Source: Sphingobacteriales bacterium 44-15
Lineage (GTDB): Bacteria > Bacteroidota > Bacteroidia > Chitinophagales > Chitinophagaceae
NCBI GenBank assembly: GCA_001899685.1
Contig: MKWG01000015.1
Coordinates: forward strand, 46,589 to 110,588
Reading direction: 5' to 3'
Length of the DNA stretch: 64,000 nucleotides
Shown: one piece after another, positions 44,672 through 51,957 of the stretch
Layout of the letters: each line of letters opens with the position of its first letter
How positions within the stretch are numbered: the stretch's first letter is position 1
Program-made: the position numbers and the translations under genes
The notes under the pieces: generated by a model
What the model was told of the DNA's origin: nothing
Database searches by the model: none
The model's input: only the letters and a program-made list of their open reading frames with translations

Positions 44672-45460
44672 TCAGATAAACCGGGATGCCTTCTGTGGTA
44701 TGCCGTACAAATATTTTTTCCAGGTCGGCAGTAGTTGCAGCAAGGCCTTCTGTACGGATAAAAAGCGCATTGGGACCTTTTTCAATATAGGCTCCTCCTG
44801 AGTTCTGGTTGTTTTTTCCAAGGCGTTGAAAATATCAGCGACAGTGATATTCATGCTTTTCAGCCTGTCGGGCTGAATGGCGATTTCATATTGCTTGAGA
44901 TAACCGCCGAAGCTGCTTATATCCGCTACGCCGGGTGTGCCCAGAAGCTGTCGTCTTACGATCCAGTCCTGTACGGAACGGAGTTCTGTAAGATCATATT
45001 TTCCTTCATATCCCTTTGCAGGGCGCAGCACATACTGGTATACTTCCCCGATGCCTGTAGTGACAGGTGCCAGCCCGGGGTCTCCTGCGCTGGAAGGTAT
45101 CTGTGATTTCGCTTCAGTAAGCCTTTCGCTTACCTGCTGGCGGGCCCAGTATATATCGGTTTCGTCATCAAAAACTATGGTGATTACGGAAAGCCCGAAC
45201 CTTGAAATAGAACGCATTTCTTTTATACCCGGAATATTGGCATTGGCCTGTTCCAGCGGAAAAGTGATCAACCGTTCTACTTCCGGCGTTGCGAGGGTAG
45301 GTGATACGGTGATGATCTGTACCTGGTTGCTGGTAATATCGGGCAATGCATCAATGGGTAGCTTACTAAGGTTTATTATGCCGGTAATGACCAGGGCTGC
45401 TGTAAATAAACCTATGAACAGCTTATTCCTTACGGAAAAGCGAATGATTGAATTCAGCAT
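44672..45460 (-). CDS. CzcA-like RND pump: 5' fragment of the same frameshifted gene
   Basis: 262 residues. The N-terminus is typical of HME-RND pumps: FSVRNKLFIGLFTAALVITG, LPIDALPDITSNQVQIIT, SISRFGLSVITIVFDD and YQYVLRPAKGYEGKYD. It runs true to FNALEK, then the phase changes and the last 40 or so residues are out of frame. Adding one A to the six-A run restores NNQNSGGAYIEKGPNALFI and joins it to the downstream fragment, giving 1452 residues. Confidence 0.9.
   Translation of the reverse strand: MLNSIIRFSVRNKLFIGLFTAALVITGIINLSKLPIDALPDITSNQVQIITVSPTLATPEVERLITFPLEQANANIPGIKEMRSISRFGLSVITIVFDDETDIYWARQQVSERLTEAKSQIPSSAGDPGLAPVTTGIGEVYQYVLRPAKGYEGKYDLTELRSVQDWIVRRQLLGTPGVADISSFGGYLKQYEIAIQPDRLKSMNITVADIFNALEKTTRTQEEPILKKVPMRFLSVQKALLQLLPTWKKYLYGIPQKASRFI
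44812..44817 (-). other. A6 homopolymer at the czcA frameshift
   Basis: The coding strand reads TTG GAA AAA ACA; seven A are needed for the family sequence. A -1 ribosomal slip or transcriptional slippage adding an A would also restore the frame, so the gene may still yield full-length protein. Confidence 0.8.
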
Positions 45461-45646
45461 ATATAAATAATAATTTATGGCAGAAAATAATTACCGGAGC
45501 AGCATTCAGTGCCGTGCTGAACAGCGAACAGGAAACACGGTGTGATACACTATGTTTACGGGGAACAGGATAATAACAGCATTATAGCTGTTGCGCCAGA
45601 AGCACCGGAAGAATTTGCTCTCAATAATGTATGCGAGTGGATCAGA

Positions 45647-46024
45647 TCAGGCACAGCGGGGCGGCTGGAATATACCGAAGGCGGAAAACTGGGGTTTATT
45701 GACTTCGTCGTAAGATGGAAATTCTTCTGTAACAGCGACCGGAGGATGAAGCTCAATCGTAGTGGTGTGCTGCACATATACTGTTACGTTCTGCATGTGG
45801 CATTCCACACTCCGGAAAGGAAGCTGCTGGTCCTGCTGGAAATCGTCGGTAATAATGTTGGGCCCGAAATAATGAATACGCATGAATTTTACAAGATTCA
45901 TGGAAGGATCAGTCGCTTTGTGCTTCTGGTAATGTTTTACCATAAAGGGGATACGGGTAAACTGATGACATTCCGTAAATGACATCAGGTAGAGACTCAA
46001 AAAAAATATTGCCGTAAAGCGTTT
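45647..46024 (-). CDS. Small exported protein at the head of the metal-efflux operon
   Basis: 125 residues from the ATG at 46024 (MKRFTAIFFLSLYLMSFTEC), with a signal peptide. The mature chain is His-rich in the first half (CHQF, VKHYQKHKA, MRIHYFG) and contains DDFQQDQQLPFRSVECHM, ending in GIFQPPRCA. Similar short proteins precede czc/cus efflux genes in many Bacteroidota; a periplasmic metal-binding or sensing role is inferred from this position and the His and Cys content. The czcA-like gene starts 186 nt downstream. An overlapping 73-codon frame (45556-45777) is out of phase with it and less convincing. Confidence 0.72.
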   Translation of the reverse strand, partial: KRFTAIFFLSLYLMSFTECHQFTRIPFMVKHYQKHKATDPSMNLVKFMRIHYFGPNIITDDFQQDQQLPFRSVECHMQNVTVYVQHTTTIELHPPVAVTEEFPSYDEVNKPQFSAFGIFQPPRCA

Positions 46025-46181
46025 CACAGCTGCGAATGTACAAAAGCTATGCAAATAATGGATAAGAGACGGAGATAGTTTTATTGTACTTATTTGAGAT
46101 TAAGGACAGATCGTAAGATGCCTGAGAAATGAAAACACCAGGAAATATTTATAAATTTATCATATCACGAAATTTGATGTT

Positions 46182-46985
46182 ATGACAAAAAGCAGGAAAA
46201 TAACGGTGCAGCAGGTAGATATTGTGCTTTATGAAGATAATAAGCAGGATTATATATCACTTACTGATATTGCAAGGTATAGGGATGCGGAACATACAGA
46301 TGCCATCATTCAGAACTGGATGCGTAACCGAAACACAATAGAACTATTAGGTTTTTGGGAAACAATCTACAACCCAAATTTTAAACCCCTCGAATTCGAG
46401 GGGTTTAGAAAGCAGGCAGGACTGAACAGCTTTGTAATGACACCAAAGCGCTGGATAGAAAATACAAATGCCATTGGCATTGTTTCAAAAGCCGGAAGAT
46501 ATGGGGGGACTTTTGCGCACAAGGATATTGCCCTGGAGTTCGCATCGTGGATTTCTATTGAGTTCAAGCTGTTTATCATCAAAGAATTTCAACGTTTAAA
46601 AGAAGAAGAAAGCAGCCGGGATCATTTGGAGTGGAACATCCATCGGGCACTGGCAAAAGTGAATTACCGTATCCATACCGATGCCATCAAAGAAAACCTG
46701 ATACCAAAAGAACTGACAAAGCATCAGATAAGTATGGTGTATGCCAACGAAGCCGACCTGCTGAATGTAGCTCTATTTGGTAGCACGGCTAAAGAATGGC
46801 GTGATAAAAATCCTGGCCCAAAAGGTAATATCCGTGATGAAGCCACGATTGAACAGTTAGTAGTATTGAGCAATATGGAAAGCATCAAATGCTTTATTGA
46901 TACAACAGGGATCATCACAAAGCGAAAGGCTGATACAACTCAACAGAGTGGCAATTACGCAAATGAGATCGCTATTGGAAAATAG
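46182..46985 (+). CDS. KilA-N domain protein
   Basis: 267 residues. The KilA-N DNA-binding-type domain of phage and nucleocytoplasmic virus proteins is seen in YISLTDIARYRDAEHTDAII, NWMRNRNTIELLGFWE, MTPKRWIENTNAIGIVSKAG and GTFAHKDIALEFASWIS. The C-terminal half (HQISMVYANEADLLNVALFG) is shared with other bacterial stand-alone KilA-N proteins. Such genes are scattered mobile or phage-derived regulators; no other phage genes are nearby. A 24-bp perfect palindrome lies inside the gene at 46383-46406. Confidence 0.85.
   Translation: MTKSRKITVQQVDIVLYEDNKQDYISLTDIARYRDAEHTDAIIQNWMRNRNTIELLGFWETIYNPNFKPLEFEGFRKQAGLNSFVMTPKRWIENTNAIGIVSKAGRYGGTFAHKDIALEFASWISIEFKLFIIKEFQRLKEEESSRDHLEWNIHRALAKVNYRIHTDAIKENLIPKELTKHQISMVYANEADLLNVALFGSTAKEWRDKNPGPKGNIRDEATIEQLVVLSNMESIKCFIDTTGIITKRKADTTQQSGNYANEIAIGK
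46383..46406. repeat. 24-bp perfect palindrome inside the KilA-N gene
   Basis: Centre CTCGAATTCGAG with flanking AAACCC/GGGTTT; both halves match exactly. It codes for KPLEFEGF. It may form a hairpin in the mRNA. Confidence 0.8.
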
Positions 46986-47029
46986 TTCCGTGAAGAAATT
47001 GAAATAAAGAATATCATTGACCGCTACTG

Positions 47030-48562
47030 TTAATATTTAACCCGCACAGTTTTGCAAAAATCAACATAATAATGATTGCCTACTGCTGATCTTTGCAACG
47101 AAAGCTTATAAATGATCCCGTCTTTTTTTGTTTCGCTGGTAATGGTCTGTATGCTTACTTTAGGTAAAGGGCGGTTATTACCGGCGAGCAACTCGTTCAT
47201 TACCCTTCCCTCCATTGTAGCCGGCTGCGGCAGCTTATATATATGCAGAATTGTCGGCACAATATCAATATTGGAGGTAGGGATATTGCTTTCATAATGT
47301 TTTTTAAAAGAAGGACCTGATGCCATAAGCGCTATATGGATTTCATAAGGGCTGATGCTGCCATGCCCCGCCACTCCGCCGGCAAAGCTCGTTCCTGGAT
47401 ATCCTTTATCGTTCTTGTTATCGTTCCAGTTTACATCCACCAGTATATCCCCGGCACGGCGGCTGTTGTTCCAGTGAATAGATTCAAAGGAAAACGTGCC
47501 GGGAATGGCGCCTTTCATATTACCGGGTTTTGCGCCGCGGGTAAATATTGCGCCTGCCCATTCCTCTTGCTGCAGAGCTGCCACGATTTTTTTGATCATA
47601 TCCTGGTCATGATCTTTTACATATATAGCCCCATCTGCCACAACAACATCATCGGAAGCTTTATCTTTCTTTAAATGCTCCGCGATAAGAAAAGAAGCAA
47701 GCCCCTGTTTTCCCACATGAGTAACAAATCCATGATCGGCAGAAATAATAATATTATATGCATCTCTCGTCTTCTGCTGATCAAGGAACGCTATAATTCT
47801 CCCGAACTGTTCATCCACTACTTTTAAAGAGCGGATAGCTTCAGGGGAGCCTATGCCATGCTCATGGGCTGCCCCATCCGGATCGGAATACCATATGGCA
47901 CAAACAAGGGGACCGTTCTTATTTATCCCATAATGCAGCAGCGCATCGGTTACCCACACATGTCTTGCGCTGTTATCATCCTGTCCTGCCGGTGGTTGTC
48001 CCAATGCGGCAACCACATCTTCCTTAAATGCTGCAGGCAGGATCATATCGGGATTGATGATAAAGCCGCCGCTGACAGTATGGTTTTGCAGGAATGCCTG
48101 TCCTGTTGACCCGGAGCTGAATACCGCCATCTTTTCTCCTGCGCCTGCGAGTATTTCTCCTATGGAAGGCGTTAAAAGCAGCTTCCCTTTTTCTGCGTTG
48201 TCAATATTTTTCAGATTTTGTGCATCTCCTGTGCTGAGACCGGCGACAGGATTAACGGCAGGAAAGTAAACGGAATTGGCCATCAGCCCGTGTGTTGCCG
48301 GATAGCTTCCCGTGGCGTAGGATGCCGCATTGACCCTTGTAACGGTGGGGAATACACTATGATGTTTTTTGCCGTAGGCAGCAGTTTGCTTAAATGCATA
48401 CAGGTTGGGCATTAATTCCGGCATAATATAATCCGGCCGTAGCCCGTCAAAAAATACCAGCAAAGTACGGGGACGATCAGTATTACTGTTTGTTTGAGAC
48501 TGAAGATTGCCGCATGCAACCATGAAAATTACAGCAATCAGAAATTTCCTCGTAAAGCGCAT
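47030..48562 (-). CDS. Exported type I phosphodiesterase / nucleotide pyrophosphatase (alkaline phosphatase superfamily)
   Basis: 510 residues with a signal peptide ending near ACGNLQSQ. The metal site and nucleophile are in LLVFFDGLRPDYI and HSVFPTVTRVNAASYATGSY (nucleophile Thr in FPTVTR), with WYSDPDGAAHEHG, IISADHGFVTHVG and VAGHGSISPYEIH for the remaining zinc ligands. Hydrolyses phosphodiesters such as nucleotide or lipid head groups; substrate not known. It stands alone, with TATATTTG 33 nt upstream. Confidence 0.93.
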   Translation of the reverse strand: MRFTRKFLIAVIFMVACGNLQSQTNSNTDRPRTLLVFFDGLRPDYIMPELMPNLYAFKQTAAYGKKHHSVFPTVTRVNAASYATGSYPATHGLMANSVYFPAVNPVAGLSTGDAQNLKNIDNAEKGKLLLTPSIGEILAGAGEKMAVFSSGSTGQAFLQNHTVSGGFIINPDMILPAAFKEDVVAALGQPPAGQDDNSARHVWVTDALLHYGINKNGPLVCAIWYSDPDGAAHEHGIGSPEAIRSLKVVDEQFGRIIAFLDQQKTRDAYNIIISADHGFVTHVGKQGLASFLIAEHLKKDKASDDVVVADGAIYVKDHDQDMIKKIVAALQQEEWAGAIFTRGAKPGNMKGAIPGTFSFESIHWNNSRRAGDILVDVNWNDNKNDKGYPGTSFAGGVAGHGSISPYEIHIALMASGPSFKKHYESNIPTSNIDIVPTILHIYKLPQPATMEGRVMNELLAGNNRPLPKVSIQTITSETKKDGIIYKLSLQRSAVGNHYYVDFCKTVRVKY

Positions 48563-48594
48563 CTGTGACGAAGATTTAGAATATTACAAGATAG

Positions 48595-48602
48595 CAAATA
48601 TA
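48595..48602 (-). promoter_or_regulatory. Possible -7 box of the phosphodiesterase gene
   Basis: TATATTTG on the minus strand, an exact TAnnTTTG, but no TTG at the -33 position. Confidence 0.35.
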
Positions 48603-48611
48603 AAGGTATAG

Positions 48612-48657
48612 GGAGTAAGGTATAGGGGCCCCTGCCTTACCGCCTATACCTTACTCC
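48612..48657. repeat. Word-repeat hairpin at the VOC gene end
   Basis: Arms GGAGTAAGGTATAGG (48612-48626) and its exact complement (48643-48657) enclose a GGGGCCCC palindrome. The VOC gene stop codon (48658-48660) is directly next to the arm. Confidence 0.75.
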
Positions 48658-49149
48658 TTACTTAAGCTCATTCATCAGCCCGTTAATATCAAGTGCACGG
48701 GTATACATCTCAATACCTCCTTCTGCAGTTTTGGGCCATAATTCCCTGGGCCTGTCCCAATAGAGCTCTACTCCGTTTCCATCCGGGTCATCAAGGTATA
48801 TAGCTTCTGATACGCCATGATCGCTGGCGCCGGTGAGCGGATAGTTAGCTTCGAGCAGTCTCCTGAAAATGACAGCCAGGTCCCTGCGGGTAGGGTAGAG
48901 GATGGCAGTATGATATAGCCCTACGCTGTTTTCTGCGGCAGGAGGCGATCCCTTGCTGTGCCAGGTATTGAGCCCGATATGATGATGGTAACCACCTGCC
49001 GAAACAAACGCTGCCTGCGTACCATACATAGTGATCAGCTCAAATCCGAGCAATTCGCAGTAGAATTTCATCGAGCGCTCGAGGTCAGCCACTTTCAGGT
49101 GCACATGACCGATACGTGTTTGAGCAGGGATAGTATATGGTGCAGCCAT
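48658..49149 (-). CDS. VOC family (catechol-2,3-dioxygenase-like) protein
   Basis: 163 residues. Vicinal oxygen chelate fold with two beta-alpha modules: RIGHVHLKVADLERSMKFYC then SVGLYHTAILYPTRRDLAVI. Metal ligands are likely His in GHVHLKV, His in AGGYHHHIGLN, and Glu in GNGVELYWDR. It resembles the CatE/YfiE-type extradiol-dioxygenase group, but the substrate is unknown. Single gene. Confidence 0.88.
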   Translation of the reverse strand: MAAPYTIPAQTRIGHVHLKVADLERSMKFYCELLGFELITMYGTQAAFVSAGGYHHHIGLNTWHSKGSPPAAENSVGLYHTAILYPTRRDLAVIFRRLLEANYPLTGASDHGVSEAIYLDDPDGNGVELYWDRPRELWPKTAEGGIEMYTRALDINGLMNELK

Positions 49150-49281
49150 TTTTCGGGATTTTATGTTTCAGTAAATTTAATCACAATGTCATTAAGATGT
49201 AAGGAATGCCATGTTTAAACTTGGTTTCTATAAAGAAAATCCTAAATTGATAAGGATTTTTTAAGCTGCAACTTTACCGTT

Positions 49282-51513
49282 ATGAACAGGATATCTTTAT
49301 TGCTACTCACTGTATTTTCAGGCGCTAATGTTTATTCCCAGGTCAGCCGTATTTCGGGCTTTGATCCCGCAGCAGTCCAAACACAGTTGAGTATTGAAAA
49401 TACATTTGACAAAACCCTCAGTGCTGAAAATATCGGGAAGACCATACAAACTTTATCATCCAACCCGCATCACCTTGGCTCTCCGGGCGGCAAAGCCGTA
49501 GCAGAGCATATTTTGAATGCATTCCAATCGTATGGATGGGATGCATCACTCAATGTTTACAAAGTTTTGTTTCCCACTCCCAAAACCAGGGTGCTGGAAA
49601 TGATAGCGCCGTCAACCTATAAAGCGATGCTCAGAGAGCTTCCCTTCAAAGAAGATGTGACCAGCGGACAGCCCGGGCAGTTGCCCCCCTATAATGTCTG
49701 GAGCGCAGATGGTGATGTAACGGCTCCCCTTGTGTTTGTAAACTACGGGCTGCCTTCTGATTATGAAATGCTCGGCAGGATGGGCATCAGCGTGAAAGGA
49801 AAAATTGTAATAGCAAAATACGGCAGGAGCTGGCGCGGCATTAAGCCAAAGCTGGCGCAGGAACACGGCGCGTTAGGCTGTATCATATATTCTGATCCTG
49901 CAGACGACGGATATGCTGCCGGTGATGTATACCCGAAAGGTGCTTTTAAGAATGAATATGGCGTGCAGAGGGGTAGCGTAATGGATATGCCGGTATATCC
50001 CGGCGACCCGATCACACCGGGCATCGGCGCCACAGAAAATGCAAAAAGAATTGATCATTCAGAAGCTGCCAACCTGCTTAAGATCCCTGTATTGCCGATC
50101 GGTTATCATGATGCTGAACCTTTATTACGCTCGCTTTCGGGGCGTGTCGTCCCTTCCGGCTGGCAGGGCGGCTTACCTTTTACCTATCATGTAGGCGATG
50201 GCAACACCAGGGTTCATCTGAAGCTTGCGTTCAACTGGGATATTGTTCCCTGTTATAATGTTGTTGCTACCATTCGCGGCAGTGTTTTCCCCGATGAGTG
50301 GATATTACGGGGTAATCATCATGATGCCTGGGTGAATGGCGCGAATGATCCCATCAGCGGACAGGCGGCCCTGCTGGAAGAAGCCAAAGCAATGGGCGCA
50401 TTGTTGAAAACAGGATGGAGACCTAAACGCACTATTGTATACTGCGCCTGGGATGGAGAAGAGCCGGCCTTATTAGGCTCAACGGAATATGTAGAAGATC
50501 ATATAAAAGAATTGCAGGAAAAAGCGGTAGTATATATTAATTCCGACGGCAACGGCCGTGGATTCCTGAATGCAGGTGGTTCGCATGCCTTTCAAACCAT
50601 GATAAATGAAGTGGCCGATGGCATCACAGATCCACAAACGAATGTAAGCGTATTGAAAAGAGCGCTTGCAAGAAATACGATGAATGCCGCCGGCGCAGCG
50701 GTCAAAAGAGGGGCACTCGCTAAAAAGGAAATGGATTTAAGCGCCCTGGGGTCGGGATCGGATTATTCTCCTTTCCTGCAACATGCAGGAGTGCCGTCGC
50801 TGAGCCTGGAATATGGCGGTGAAGACGGCGGCGGAGAGTACCACACTATATATGACTCTTATGACGACTATAAGCGATTTAAAGACCCCGGATTTTTTTA
50901 TGGAGTAGTGCTGGCAAAAACAATAGGGCATACGGTGATGCGGCTTGCGGATGCAGACATCCTTCCTTTCCGGTTTTCGCATTTGTATGCTGCTATTGAC
51001 AGCTATGCACAACAGGTTGTCAGCCTTATAAATGATATGCGGGAGACTACAATGGTTGAACAAAAAATAAGTGATCAGGGATTATATCAACTGGCCACAG
51101 ATACTGCAAAACACCTGCTGCCCGACACGCCCAAAGCTGCCGTGCCATTTATAGATTTCTCTCCGCTGCAAAATGCGCTGATGGAACTTCATATTACCAC
51201 AGACAGCCTCGATGCTATGCTGCAACAAACACTATTCCTGCAAAAAGATGCAGTGGCAACAGTGAATAAATTATTATATACCGCCGAGCAGCAATTATTA
51301 TTGCCCGATGGATTGCCCCGTCGTCCCTGGTATAAGCATAGCATATACGCTCCCGGTTTCTATACCGGCTATGGCGTGAAGACCCTGCCCAAGATAAGAG
51401 AAGCCATTGAGCAAAGAAACTGGCCGGAAGCACAACAGGGAGTTAAGGATGTAGCTGATGCTGTTAACAGGATCAACAGCCGCCTGCAGGAAATACTGAC
51501 ATACAGGAGATAA
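49282..51513 (+). CDS. M28 family metallopeptidase (glutamate carboxypeptidase II-like)
   Basis: 743 residues with a signal peptide (NVYSQ). Order: protease-associated (PA) insert (about 140-280), catalytic M28 domain with the two-zinc ligands in GNHHDAW (about 343-349), AWDGEEPALLGSTEY (about 389-403) and EYHTIYDSYDD (about 518-528), then a transferrin-receptor-like dimerisation domain at the C-terminus. This is the layout of human GCPII/NAALADase. Likely a periplasmic or secreted carboxypeptidase or aminopeptidase. Confidence 0.94.
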   Translation: MNRISLLLLTVFSGANVYSQVSRISGFDPAAVQTQLSIENTFDKTLSAENIGKTIQTLSSNPHHLGSPGGKAVAEHILNAFQSYGWDASLNVYKVLFPTPKTRVLEMIAPSTYKAMLRELPFKEDVTSGQPGQLPPYNVWSADGDVTAPLVFVNYGLPSDYEMLGRMGISVKGKIVIAKYGRSWRGIKPKLAQEHGALGCIIYSDPADDGYAAGDVYPKGAFKNEYGVQRGSVMDMPVYPGDPITPGIGATENAKRIDHSEAANLLKIPVLPIGYHDAEPLLRSLSGRVVPSGWQGGLPFTYHVGDGNTRVHLKLAFNWDIVPCYNVVATIRGSVFPDEWILRGNHHDAWVNGANDPISGQAALLEEAKAMGALLKTGWRPKRTIVYCAWDGEEPALLGSTEYVEDHIKELQEKAVVYINSDGNGRGFLNAGGSHAFQTMINEVADGITDPQTNVSVLKRALARNTMNAAGAAVKRGALAKKEMDLSALGSGSDYSPFLQHAGVPSLSLEYGGEDGGGEYHTIYDSYDDYKRFKDPGFFYGVVLAKTIGHTVMRLADADILPFRFSHLYAAIDSYAQQVVSLINDMRETTMVEQKISDQGLYQLATDTAKHLLPDTPKAAVPFIDFSPLQNALMELHITTDSLDAMLQQTLFLQKDAVATVNKLLYTAEQQLLLPDGLPRRPWYKHSIYAPGFYTGYGVKTLPKIREAIEQRNWPEAQQGVKDVADAVNRINSRLQEILTYRR

Positions 51514-51613
51514 GGAGAGATTATGATCTTCCCTGATCAGTGCGGATTTTAAATTATTCGGGGCATCGGGCCTGCAATATTGGATTTCTTAAGGCATTAA
51601 ATTTTTTGTGGTC

Positions 51614-51753
51614 TTTGCCTGCCCGACTAGTCATTCAGGCGGCGAAAAACCTGACTGCCGACAGGCAGGCTTTGTATTTCCTTTGCGGTTATATTTACCG
51701 AAAAGCACGCAAAGAAAATTACGCCCGCCTGAATGACTAGTCGGGCAGGCAAA
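51614..51753. mobile_element. 140-bp element with 29-bp perfect terminal inverted repeats
   Basis: Arms 51614-51642 and 51725-51753 are exact reverse complements (start TTTGCCTGCCCGACTAGTCA). The 82-nt interior has GCAAAG words and an imperfect CTGCC/GGCAG hairpin but no gene. It fills part of the 444-nt gap 51514-51957, which otherwise holds word repeats (51757-51790) and the 16-nt repeat at 51876. Looks like a MITE or an intergenic REP-type element. Confidence 0.65.
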
Positions 51754-51875
51754 GGAGCGCAAAGCCATGCTAAAAGGGAATATATAATTTATTGAGCAGT
51801 CGAGCCTGTAAAACAAGGGATATGCCAGGAATTTTCCTGGTTAAAAATTTTTTGAAAATATAGCTTTGTGTTGAC

Positions 51876-51891
51876 CTTATGACCTTAGTAA
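51876..51891. repeat. Second copy of the 16-nt word CTTATGACCTTAGTAA
   Basis: Exact match to 21644-21659; a related AT-rich stretch with TTATTACTTTATT follows. Confidence 0.7.
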
Positions 51892-51957
51892 TAGAAAACT
51901 ACCTATAGATTCGACTTTATTACTTTATTGGGTTTGCAGTGACCGGCGCAGAATGTT

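Noticed and set aside
45556..45777. 73-codon minus-strand frame overlapping the small exported protein
   Set aside because: Out of phase with a better gene whose C-terminus (GIFQPPRCA) fits similar proteins; no signal peptide.
46182..46985. Prophage
   Set aside because: A lone KilA-N gene with no structural, integrase or lysis genes nearby.
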